This document shows, piece after piece, positions 1 to 9,000 of a DNA stretch of 15,324 nucleotides (its first letter is position 1; each line of letters begins with the position of its first letter). The DNA is from Bacteroidaceae bacterium (GTDB lineage Bacteria > Bacteroidota > Bacteroidia > Bacteroidales > Bacteroidaceae): positions 1 through 15,324 of the forward strand of contig CAAFRW010000296.1 of assembly GCA_900765575.1 (NCBI GenBank), written 5' to 3'. The position numbers and the translations under genes are program-made. The notes under the pieces are model-generated. The model worked only from the letters and a program-made list of their open reading frames with translations, had not been told where the DNA came from and did no database searches.

Positions 1-2263
1 GATAATCTTCCAAAGCGGTATATCCGTCGCCGTTTACATCGGCATTGGCATCAGAGAAATCACCGGAAGCCGAGTTCGGATTCGTTCCGTGAAGCGTCTC
101 CCACCAGTCGGGCAATCCGTCGCGGTCGGTATCGAAATCGGCAGCCCTTGTCTCTGCCGGATACTCTTCGTAACCTCCGGCATCCTGCTCATCGTCGATA
201 ATTCCCGGCAACTTGCCGATGCTGCCCGTATAGGTATAGCCTTCATCCAGCACTTCTTTTACTACGCGCGCATCGTGTTCGTCGAACAGCGGCATGGTGC
301 AACCTACATCCGAAAGCACGGATTTATAAGCGTCCGCAGCCGACTCTATACGGGCGTAAGAAGGGAAGAATGGTTTATCTACCCACACCTGCCAATCCAG
401 CACCTGACCATGGGAAAGCTCGTACCGGCGCAAAGATTCATTGTCCGTTACCCGCTTGCCGTCGGTCTTTTGCAAGATATTGCCTTCGCAATAATAACTT
501 TGCGAACCTTTACCCACGCCTTCCAACTGGGCTCTCAGGATAAACATCTGCGTAGTGGAAGGACCGGCTTTATAATAGTTGTTTACAAAGTTTACTTCGT
601 GGGCGCCACCGTCCGTAGCACGTCCGCCCCAGTTATACACTACATTGTTGAACAAATCCAGACGACCGGAATAGTATCCGTTTCCGTCCAGTCCGCCACC
701 CATACTCCAGTTACGACCTGCACAGTGCGCCAACAGATTGTGATGGAAAGAACCTATATTGCCGCCGATAGTAGCCGCATAACCATGTCCTTTTCCCTTC
801 GCATAGTTCTTATGTCCGGCCACATTCAAAGCCTCTGAAATCAAGGTACGTTGCAAGGTCATGTTCTTAGCGCCACGAGAACTGAAAGCCTCATCAATAG
901 TCCAACTGATGGAACAGTGGTCGGTAATGCTGTGGTTAGCGCCGGCCATGCCGATGCCGTCAAACGTTCTTCCTTTTCCCAACCGTACACGGATAAAGCG
1001 GCAAATACCATCGCTGCCCACTCCAAACGGAGCGCCTTGAATACAGATACCTTTGCCCGGAGCGGTCTGTCCGGCAATGGTTACATAAGGGGAAGAACAG
1101 GTAAGGCGTGATTTCAAATGAATGGTTCCCGACACGGCAAACACAATGGTACGAGGACCTATCTCATGGGTAACGGCTTCGCGGAAACTGCCCGGTCCGT
1201 CATCGTTCAGATTCGTTACATACACCACTTTTCCTCCGCGTCCGCCTATGGCAAAGCGGCCGTATCCTTCGGCATTATAGAAAGCCAGATGGCGGGGCTT
1301 AAAGCTCCAGACATTTCCGCGGGTAATACGTCCTTGTCCGTCTTCTTCGTCTACCCGCCAGTAATAGGTGTTCAGGTTAGAAAGGTTATTCATTGAATAC
1401 TGAGTTGTTTGCAAAGCCCCTTTATACAACTCACGGGTTGCCGTCGTAGCCTTTCCGAGTTCTGCCGCGTCGCAACCAACATAGAGATGATGCTTTACCG
1501 CGCCTGCTGCCGGTTTCCATTTCAGAAGCATCGTACCGGAATCCGCGTCCGCATGCATATCGCCATCGAAAGGCGAAGGTTGCTGCGACTGTTTCAGAAT
1601 ATCCGGCGTATCGATTTCCACTCCGTTCAGGTAAACACTGCATACTTTATTCGCGGCATCCCCTTTCGGCTGGAAGCTCAACACCACGTCTTCTCCTTCT
1701 TTCGCTACGTAAACGTCTGTTTTTAAGATAAGCGTCTCCTCTTTCACCACCGAGCGGCGGGTACATTGCTGATTAGCGTGAACCAGACGGCCTTGCGCAT
1801 ATACATCAAACGAAGGCACTTCCACTTTATTGTCTACGCTATAATTATTATGATAAGTCTGAATGGTATGATTTCCTTTAGCCAAACCGCTGATGCGCAG
1901 TTCCAGTTTTCCCGAATTATCCGTACAAAGCCCATCGTCCACCAGTTTCGCCAGGTAAGGCTCCTGAATGCCGGCTTTGTAATAACCGGAGGTCATCTTT
2001 GCTCCTCCGTCCGTTGTCAGGGTAATGCGGATGTTCTTATCAAGAGAAAGCGAATTCGCCGTAGCGTTCTTTATTTCCCAAGGGATATACCCCTCTTCGT
2101 TCACTTCGGCAATTCGGCGGCCGGCCACATTACAATCGATTCTATAAGCAGGCAGTTCCGATGCTCCTGCCGCATTTGTCTGTGCCATCATCGGCAACCC
2201 GTTCGAGATGAGCAATACGGAGCTTAACAGTCCGTATCGAATGCTCTTCAGTGTGTACAACAT
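1..2263 (-). CDS. PL1-type pectate lyase, exported, multidomain (C-terminus outside window)
   Basis: Partial gene: 754 codons are open from ATG at 2263 to the window edge with no stop. Residues 1-27 form a signal peptide (cleavage likely after PMMA). Residues about 30-200 (starting YRIDCNVAGR) are a beta-rich, possibly malectin/CBM-like domain. Residues about 215-320 look like a fibronectin type III module (TYYWRVDEEDGQG). The right-handed beta-helix lyase begins near residue 330 with GGRGGKVVYVTNLNDDGPGS, followed by TDHCSISWTIDEA near 450, which resembles the PL1 calcium-site motif, and HHNLLAHCAGR near 510, whose Arg is the likely catalytic base. Near residue 710, DTDRDGLPDWWE and NADVNGDGYTALEDY look like acidic calcium-binding repeats, as seen at the C-terminus of many Bacteroides PL1 enzymes. 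Expected reaction: calcium-dependent beta-elimination of polygalacturonate in the periplasm or at the surface. The family is clear; the roles of the N-terminal modules are inferred. Confidence 0.9.
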   Translation of the reverse strand, partial: MLYTLKSIRYGLLSSVLLISNGLPMMAQTNAAGASELPAYRIDCNVAGRRIAEVNEEGYIPWEIKNATANSLSLDKNIRITLTTDGGAKMTSGYYKAGIQEPYLAKLVDDGLCTDNSGKLELRISGLAKGNHTIQTYHNNYSVDNKVEVPSFDVYAQGRLVHANQQCTRRSVVKEETLILKTDVYVAKEGEDVVLSFQPKGDAANKVCSVYLNGVEIDTPDILKQSQQPSPFDGDMHADADSGTMLLKWKPAAGAVKHHLYVGCDAAELGKATTATRELYKGALQTTQYSMNNLSNLNTYYWRVDEEDGQGRITRGNVWSFKPRHLAFYNAEGYGRFAIGGRGGKVVYVTNLNDDGPGSFREAVTHEIGPRTIVFAVSGTIHLKSRLTCSSPYVTIAGQTAPGKGICIQGAPFGVGSDGICRFIRVRLGKGRTFDGIGMAGANHSITDHCSISWTIDEAFSSRGAKNMTLQRTLISEALNVAGHKNYAKGKGHGYAATIGGNIGSFHHNLLAHCAGRNWSMGGGLDGNGYYSGRLDLFNNVVYNWGGRATDGGAHEVNFVNNYYKAGPSTTQMFILRAQLEGVGKGSQSYYCEGNILQKTDGKRVTDNESLRRYELSHGQVLDWQVWVDKPFFPSYARIESAADAYKSVLSDVGCTMPLFDEHDARVVKEVLDEGYTYTGSIGKLPGIIDDEQDAGGYEEYPAETRAADFDTDRDGLPDWWETLHGTNPNSASGDFSDANADVNGDGYTALEDY

Positions 2264-2592
2264 ATATGTTTCTTTTAGTTTGTATACATGCTTAGACCAA
2301 AATACGCAGCTTAGGTTTAAAGCCTAAACTGCGTATTCCAATTATTCTACAAAACGAAGAGAGGGTTCTCCTCGAAAAAGCCGCGTTCCCTGCAAACAGA
2401 AACGCTTCAGATTTACCCTCCGGTTTAATCTTATTTGACGGGAAAAGCACTGTATACAAACAAAAGCTTTCTACATCCACTCAACGAATTATTTTCGTTT
2501 GGCGGAAGAGACCTTCTGCGCGCAAACAAGAACTATTCATTCGGCCCTGATACAAAAGTTTCCAAAGAAACGGGATGGGGCTGGTCACCCGT
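2264..2592. other. Intergenic region upstream of the PL1 gene
   Basis: This 329-nt stretch contains no convincing gene; the short open frames on both strands have neither recognisable motifs nor good starts. On the minus strand, just after the esterase stop, a weak hairpin at 2571-2558 (GTTTC, TTTG, GAAAC) is followed by TTTT and could be a poor terminator. Closer to the PL1 start is a strong inverted repeat (2301-2337, listed separately). I found no clean TTTG-N20-TAnnTTTG promoter here; the nearest match is AACTTTTG at 2560-2553, without a matching -33 box. Whether the PL1 gene has its own promoter or depends on readthrough is therefore open. Confidence 0.6.
2301..2337 (-). other. 18-nt-arm inverted repeat, RNA hairpin in PL1 leader or terminator
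   Basis: The arms 2301-2318 and 2320-2337 are reverse complements except at two positions. The outer nine pairs, AATACGCAG with CTGCGTATT, are perfect. On the minus-strand RNA, one imperfect pair (2310/2328) becomes G.U and the other (2316/2322) is A.C. The RNA after the stem reads TTGGTCT, so there is only a short U stretch directly after the hairpin. The hairpin ends 37 nt before the PL1 start codon. It could end the esterase transcript, act as a leader element of the PL1 mRNA, or be a protein-binding palindrome; the sequence does not decide. Confidence 0.55.
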
Positions 2593-4317
2593 CTATCGCT
2601 TTTCCGTAACAAGCCGGTTTCCATTCTTCACCGGATTCCAGCCGTCTCTGCCACCCAGCACTTGGGTCATATCGTAACGCGACAAATCTTTCAGTTGCTT
2701 GCTATACGGAGCACGCGCTTGCGGGTTGGCGCCTTCTCCTTTACTCTGATATTCGGCATAGGTAACCGTCTTTTCATTTTCTTTGTTCCCCCAATTGTTC
2801 CATCCTGCCGGAACGATATGTTTCCCTAAATCGCAACGGATGAAGACAGCCTGCGCGTAGGGACGCCACGGGCGGGACAGGTAAACGGAAGTCGCCTCAT
2901 CGGCCGCCGTCATCTTACAATCGTAGAACACATAACCGTATTCCCGTCCCTGTCCGGTAGAAGGAGCGGTGAGGTAGCCATTGCCCAAACTGTGAATGGT
3001 GCAACGGTTAAACACAGCTGTAGACCAGCCGAATATGAAATCAACCGTTCCCTCAATATAGCAGTCTTCATAATACTGGCGGGAATCTTTGCCATACGTA
3101 TAAAGCGTGTCCTGATGACCCAGGAAACGGCATTTCTTAAAGAAAGCCCTGTCACCGTCCACAAAACAAGCCACTGCCTGCCCTACCCGGCCTGCCGTAT
3201 TCTCGAAGGTAATGTTCTCCGCATAAAAGTCCGGTGCATAGATGTAGCAGGTGGACGAGCCGGAGGTGGACATCTCCGTGCCCAAAGCATTCAGCTTGCT
3301 GGCATATCCGTCATACGAAATCACGGCTCCGGTCTGACCGATAAGCGAGACATTGATTTTGCATGCCGGAACAATCAGCTTCTCTTTATACACACCCGGG
3401 CGCACTAAGATAGTAGTGCGGATATCTTTACGGAAATCGGGCACCGCATTGATGGCCTCCTGCACCGTGAAAAAATCTCCACTACCGTCCTTAGCTACTA
3501 CATAATCATAATAACGGACATATTTGCCCAACTCCGGCACCGCTTTGGCGATAGCTTCCACGGTTAGTTTGGTAATGGTGCGCCCTCCGTACACAGAAAG
3601 GTGGGTATTGTCCTTCCGTCCATCCGGACAAGCGGCCAATGTTTTCGGTTCAATCCACAGATAAATGGCTTTCGACTTTTCCGGGCCCAAGCCTTCTACC
3701 AAATCGTGGGTTATTTTATTCATATCCACAAAAGGCACCTTCAACTCTTTTGCTACATTACGCGGAGAGTCCAGGTAAGCCCCGTGCGTATCAATCAGTT
3801 TATCGCCTTCTTTTACTTCCGTTGTTCCTTTTCCATGCAGGTCGTCCTCGGCCACCGCATTCTTGTTTTCACCGAAGTTACGGCGTACAATGGCATTAAA
3901 CAATACCGGAATGCCTCCCTTCGAACGGGTTTCGTTGACAAACTTACGGAGGTTCTCATCAAAGGTGGTTCCCGGGTCGGTGTGGCGTTTCTCCCCCTCT
4001 TTCTCATCATTATGTCCAAACTGGATAAATACGTAATCGCCTTTCCGTATTTTAGCAAGTACCGCATCCCAGCGCTTTTCATTAATAAAACTCTTGGAGC
4101 TGCGTCCGTTCTGGGCATGATTGTCCACCCTTACATTCTCTGTAAAGAAGCCGGGAAGCATCTGTCCCCAACCCCGTTCCTGATTCCCACCCGACAACGG
4201 TTTATTCGCCATGGTGGAATCTCCAATCATAAACACGGTAATGGTATCATTCGTGTCCGTTTTAAATGCGGACAAAAGCAATAAGGCAACAAGTGCCGTC
4301 AAAAGTTTACTTCTCAT
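2593..4317 (-). CDS. CE12-CE8 fusion: pectin acetylesterase (SGNH) plus pectin methylesterase
   Basis: 574 residues with a short hydrophobic signal sequence (residues about 4-18) and no lipobox cysteine. Residues about 25-265 are a rhamnogalacturonan-acetylesterase-type SGNH domain: GDST at 32-35 (nucleophile Ser34), the Gln-Asn-Gly block at 69-71, QFGHND at 99-104, and DNTH at 236-239 carrying the catalytic Asp and His. Residues about 270-560 are a CE8 pectin methylesterase beta-helix: GHQDTLY at 400-406, the signature GTVDFIFG at 423-430 (nucleophile Asp426) and LSRPW at 480-484 with the active-site Arg482 and Trp484. All expected catalytic residues are present, so both domains should be active. 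Expected role: removal of O-acetyl and methyl esters so that the neighbouring pectate lyases can cut. The first 11 nt overlap the end of the upstream PL10-type gene, which implies co-transcription and probably coupled translation. Confidence 0.95.
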   Translation of the reverse strand: MRSKLLTALVALLLLSAFKTDTNDTITVFMIGDSTMANKPLSGGNQERGWGQMLPGFFTENVRVDNHAQNGRSSKSFINEKRWDAVLAKIRKGDYVFIQFGHNDEKEGEKRHTDPGTTFDENLRKFVNETRSKGGIPVLFNAIVRRNFGENKNAVAEDDLHGKGTTEVKEGDKLIDTHGAYLDSPRNVAKELKVPFVDMNKITHDLVEGLGPEKSKAIYLWIEPKTLAACPDGRKDNTHLSVYGGRTITKLTVEAIAKAVPELGKYVRYYDYVVAKDGSGDFFTVQEAINAVPDFRKDIRTTILVRPGVYKEKLIVPACKINVSLIGQTGAVISYDGYASKLNALGTEMSTSGSSTCYIYAPDFYAENITFENTAGRVGQAVACFVDGDRAFFKKCRFLGHQDTLYTYGKDSRQYYEDCYIEGTVDFIFGWSTAVFNRCTIHSLGNGYLTAPSTGQGREYGYVFYDCKMTAADEATSVYLSRPWRPYAQAVFIRCDLGKHIVPAGWNNWGNKENEKTVTYAEYQSKGEGANPQARAPYSKQLKDLSRYDMTQVLGGRDGWNPVKNGNRLVTEKR

Positions 4318-5929
4318 TTGTTGTGATATATTGAATTAATTTAGCCATATTGGATACATACACCTGCGTAGAGATACCCATTACTTCTTCCTTGGCGGGA
4401 TAGCACGAAGTATCGTATTCGTCGCCTACAAAAGTACTGCCATAACGAGTCTCATCGCTCGGTTGTTTGTTTGTTTCGGGACAAGGTTTATAAGGGTTCG
4501 AAAGCGCTGTGAGCGGAGTAAGCCAGCTGCCTTCTTTTGTTATCGACTTAACAATCTGCTCTACCGTATCGGGTTTTGCGCCTCTGCGAGCCGGACGATA
4601 CGAAACGTAATACTTGGGCAATGGGGTTAATCCATTACATAACAAAGGAGAGTTTTTAGCTAATTCCTCTTTCGGAGTAGCCTTGGCTTCTTCGTAATAA
4701 CGACGGAGACTTTCGATGTTGATGGCTGAAGCGGAACTATAATGCGCAATGGTATTGGAAATATCCTGGTCGATATAATAGGTTCCATTCCATGCATTCG
4801 TGCCTTTCCGGTGTACGTAAAGCGGTTTCCCGTCTTCCGGATTGATAAAACGCGGCACCAATATTTGCCCTTCTTCCAACGGACGGCGTCCGAAACGAGC
4901 CACTTCCGAATCGGGAAGCTTCATGGATTCCAGAAAATCGATGGCGGCAGGAATACCGGACAAGAACTTGGTTTCTCCCGTTAACTTATAATAGTCGCAC
5001 AATTTATGAATCATTCCTACCGTAGTGCCTGCATTGATGCTACGCGGTTCGTATGAGCGGGCATGCGCCGGTTGTAAATCGTCTACCGTATATTGGTCGG
5101 CCCAGCCTGCATACGGCGCACCCTGCTGTAGCACAATGACCATATTCAAGGCCCGCATGATAGGTTCTTTCAGGTTTTTCAGTCCCAACGCCTGATAACA
5201 TTGTACCAGGAAGTCTATATTATCGGGAATTACATCATCGTTCAATGTGATAAAAGAGGAATAATCGGCTTTACCTTGGAACACATGGTCGTGCATCAAC
5301 GGGTAACGTTGCGGCCATCCTCCTACCGGATATTGGCTTTCCAATATAAAATGAATCGCTTTATCTAATGCGGGACGGAAAGCCGGGTCGTACTTTTCTA
5401 CATAAACCCGTAAAAGGAATTTGGCGACATCGCTCGTTACAGAATCGTCGAAAGTAGCGTTTCCATAGTAATGCTGAAACTCTTCCATACGCCATCCGTT
5501 TTTCCCGACGGTAGCATACCACTCCTTCATAGAGTTCTCTCCGGCCATATCGAACATATAGTTCCAGCCACCACAAGGTTCCTGTCCCCAAATCAGCACA
5601 TTGGCCACCTTTTTAGCTTCTTCGTAATAATACTCATCGCCCGTAGCATGATAAGCGTCCAGTAAAAGCTGCCCCACCAAAGGAGTTCCCGGCGCCTGAA
5701 TCCATACCATCGTACGTTTGGCTTCCATCTCGCCCCACGAGCGGGAGAGGTCCGGAAGGTAAGACCATACGAAACCTCCATGATAGCTTACTTTGTCCAT
5801 CATAAACTGAGTGGCTGTCTTCATGGTTTTCAATACCCCTTCGTGCATCTTCGATGACTGTGCCGAAAGGCTTGTGAATGAGCATGCTGCAAGGGCTAGT
5901 CCCATTGCCGCACATTTTAATTTGTTCAT
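4307..5929 (-). CDS. PL10-like pectate lyase family protein (divergent)
   Basis: 540 residues. The signal peptide ends near residue 23 (TSLSA before QSSK), so the protein is exported. The core resembles PL10 pectate lyases, which have an alpha-helical toroid fold: GGWPQRYP at 203-210, ITLNDDV at 227-233, and ARSYEPRS at 290-297, which corresponds to the family block ARxYE with its conserved Arg. An extra segment at residues about 80-130 (GTPLVGQLLLDAYHATGDEY followed by CGGWNYMFD) repeats the helix-turn pattern of the core, so the toroid seems longer at the N-terminus than in the compact PL10 domain of the upstream gene. A C-terminal region of about 130 residues has no motif I recognise. Predicted substrate: de-esterified homogalacturonan, by beta-elimination. 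A promoter of good quality lies 44 nt upstream, and the esterase gene follows with an 11-nt overlap, giving a two-gene lyase-esterase unit. The family call is firmer than the claim of activity. Confidence 0.82.
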   Translation of the reverse strand: MNKLKCAAMGLALAACSFTSLSAQSSKMHEGVLKTMKTATQFMMDKVSYHGGFVWSYLPDLSRSWGEMEAKRTMVWIQAPGTPLVGQLLLDAYHATGDEYYYEEAKKVANVLIWGQEPCGGWNYMFDMAGENSMKEWYATVGKNGWRMEEFQHYYGNATFDDSVTSDVAKFLLRVYVEKYDPAFRPALDKAIHFILESQYPVGGWPQRYPLMHDHVFQGKADYSSFITLNDDVIPDNIDFLVQCYQALGLKNLKEPIMRALNMVIVLQQGAPYAGWADQYTVDDLQPAHARSYEPRSINAGTTVGMIHKLCDYYKLTGETKFLSGIPAAIDFLESMKLPDSEVARFGRRPLEEGQILVPRFINPEDGKPLYVHRKGTNAWNGTYYIDQDISNTIAHYSSASAINIESLRRYYEEAKATPKEELAKNSPLLCNGLTPLPKYYVSYRPARRGAKPDTVEQIVKSITKEGSWLTPLTALSNPYKPCPETNKQPSDETRYGSTFVGDEYDTSCYPAKEEVMGISTQVYVSNMAKLIQYITTNEK

Positions 5930-5972
5930 GGTGTTTTTCTTTAGATTTATGTCTGTATTAGTATATTTCCCC

Positions 5973-6004
5973 CAAAAGTAGGAGTTTTCATGCTTAGCAA
6001 CAAA
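5973..6004 (-). promoter_or_regulatory. Bacteroides-type promoter for the lyase-esterase unit
   Basis: Read on the minus strand, TTTG at 6004-6001 is followed by 20 nt and then TACTTTTG at 5980-5973. This matches the known Bacteroides primary sigma consensus (TTTG at -33, TAnnTTTG at -7) in both sequence and spacing. The predicted start of transcription near 5966 gives a leader of roughly 35-40 nt before the ATG at 5929. It lies wholly in the gap after the stop of the trimodular lyase, so the downstream pair can be expressed separately from the susCD-like genes. Confidence 0.72.
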
Positions 6005-6058
6005 TAATATGAATACAAATTTTAAGTAAAACGTTTTGAAGAAGTTATCGAAGTCCGG

Positions 6059-9000
6059 TTAAAGATGCTCCCTCTTCAGCCACTCATTATACAACCCGAA
6101 TATCTCCTTCGGCCAATAACCATACCAAGCATATCCGGTGCGGCGTTCCGCATTTACATCGGCCAGTTTCCATACCTTTTGTCCGGCACGTGTACATAAG
6201 AAAGGAGTATTATCGGCCACCTCATAAAAGCGTGCCCAAATAGGTTCGGCCTTTTCATCCCTTACTTCTATCTGGTCGTACGGATATTCATGGTTGATTA
6301 TCTTTTCCTCCGGCAAAGGAACTTTAGCGATACGCAGCCCCTGAATCTTTACTTTATCCAACCAAGCCATACCTGCTTTCACCGATTCGACGACCTCTTT
6401 AGAAGGGTTCGGAATGTTCATCAATAACTTCAACACCTCACAACTCTCGTTTGCCGTAATTGCCGGCAGTTCATACGTACGCGCCTTCACCGGAAACAAC
6501 GTTTCATTGTCATGCTGTTGCGCCCAAGCCGTTTTCGCCCCGTTCTGCACCACTTGGCAACGCAATATCATAGCAATGCCTTTCTCATATCCCTCCTTTA
6601 TCTTTGCCAGCGTAGAGGCATCCAGCCAAGAGAAGCTTTTATCACCCAGCACTATCTTCTGGAAAAGCTCCAGTGCACCTGTCGTCACATCATCATTGAA
6701 CGTAATGGCGTCCACATCCCAGCCACGCCAGCCGCCGTTTTCCTTTTGAGTAGCCAACAAATAGTTTAATCCCTTCAGCGCCGCCTCCCGGTAACGTTCG
6801 TCCTCCGTCAGTTTATAAGCATCCGCCAAGTATTCTATCTGCGGAAAAGTATTCCGGTTATCGAGCGTACTCATCCGGTAACGCTCTTTTAAAGCCGCCT
6901 TAACCGAATCGGCCGGAAGCGCAGCCAGCCAATCCAGGTTCTTCGGCCAACCACCGTCCTCATTCTGATAAGCCACAAAGTTATTGGCGACGCTGGCTAC
7001 ATCGTGCGCATAATAACGGGGATAAGAGCGGTCTTTATGTTCCAGATTCCAATGATGGATGCCGTCCATGAAAGCGTCCAACGGGATAGCCGGTTCTTTT
7101 ACCTCTTCCAGCCAAGGTAAATTGAACTTATAATAGAAACGGCTGGTAATTAAATGTATCATATTATCCGGAGTTTGCGTTCCGGCCAGATAGCCACGCG
7201 GCTCTGCACGATGCGCGTCCATCTCGAAGAACTGTGTCCAGGCGCCTCCGTTCAGGAAACGATAGACTCCATCCGTGAGCAAACGCTTTACCGGCCAAGT
7301 CTTTCCTTCATCATACGATACGGCCGCATACATGCCATATCCTTTAAAACGATTGCCGAATTCATCCGTAAACATCATTCCCCTGTCCTTTTCCGGTGTG
7401 CGGAACGGATGCTCGGTAAAAGAGACTAACAGGATAGCGCCTTCATTCAAGCGCGTCAGCACGATGCGTTGCCCTCCGTCAATAGGAGGAAACTCCGAAG
7501 CGGAGTAATGCCAGGTCTTTCCCATATCGTCGGAAATACTCATCGGCATACGCAAACGGCCATCTTTATCAGGAATACTGTTATTACGTCCCAAGGCCAT
7601 CAGTCTTCCATCTTTCAGCTGTACCACTCCGGCATGAATTCCGGCTATAGTGCTCCCGGTGCCTCCTTCTTTAAAGTCCGGTTTCGCCGCACCGTCCCAA
7701 GGGTCGGTCCAAGTGAGCCCTTTATCTTTACTGATGTGGATGGCTGAGCCATCGCTTCCGCCGGGGCCCGCATCGCAAGCCTGAATAAACCAGCCTTCTT
7801 TCGTAACGGATGCTCCGGCTATCACTTGGTGTCTCACCGTATGTTCCGGCGCAATAATACGCGGAGTGCTCCATGTCAGTCCGTTGTCCGTACTGGTGCG
7901 CAAGGTCATCATCAGATTGCGCCAACGTCCGGCCGCCTCCACCCCATTGATATGGTAGAGCGTTCCCTGCCGGTCGTTCAACAAAGAAGAACCGGTGAGG
8001 TTGCGGTCGGCAATATGATAAAACAGACGGGGCTTTTCCCATTCAGTCGTTCCGGCACGCAGACGGGAAGAGAGAACAACCATCTCGCGGCCTTTCTCTT
8101 CCTTGGTAGAGAACCAGATAGCAAATAAATCGCCATTGTCGCACCAGGTAAGGGCCGGCTGGTGGTTATGTCTATAGAAAGGTACTTTGGAATCGGGGTC
8201 CGGCTGATGTACATAGACCTGCGGACCGGTAAAGACGGGATTGTCAGTCTGTCCGGCCTTCCAGTCCCATTTGGACTGCGATACTTGATAATCATCCTTC
8301 GGACGGGTTAGCGGAGTACCCAATGAGTAATCGGCCTGTACTACCCGGAAGCCGGTCATCACATGCTTATCATCCGGCAACATCGCCATCCGGTTGACCG
8401 AACGCAAATATTCGGTGGGGGTATTATGACTGCCTCCTCGCGTAACCCTTGCCATTCCCTCCTGATAACCCACCGGGTCTATCTGGTCTCCGGCTACATA
8501 AGGGCCATACCAATCGAGGCACCACTCTTCCACATTGCCGCACATATCATAAAGCCCCCAATCGTTAGGAGGCGTTTGTCCCACTTTTAACGATAGCGGC
8601 TCCGGAATAGGAGTAATTACCTGATTCTTCTGAAAAGCCAGAGGCAATTTGTCGTCCATATAGAAGTTCCAGTAACGTCCTGCCTTGCAGGCATATTCCC
8701 ATTCGGCTTCGGTAGGCAGACGGTATGTTTTTCCTTCCTTCTTGCTCAACCATTCGCAAAAGGCAATGGCCTCTTCGTAACTGACGCAAACCACGGCCTC
8801 ATCATCTTCTTTAGAGAATCCGTTTTTGCCGCGCAACGCTTTATGCTCGGGACAAAACTGCTCATATTGTGCATTGGTAACTTCCGTCATCCCCATCTTA
8901 AAGGGTTTGGATAGGTAGACTTTATGCAGGGGGGCTTCATCATAATTCTCCTCTTCACCCAGGCTCCCCATATAAAAACTGCCTGCGGGAATCTCCACCA

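Noticed and set aside
89..838. 249-codon plus-strand open frame at the left edge
   Set aside because: The minus strand here encodes the PL1 lyase with strong motifs in one unbroken frame; the plus frame is its shadow.
3601..4284. 227-codon plus-strand open frame opposite the esterase gene
   Set aside because: It is antisense to the well-supported CE12 domain and has no recognisable motif.
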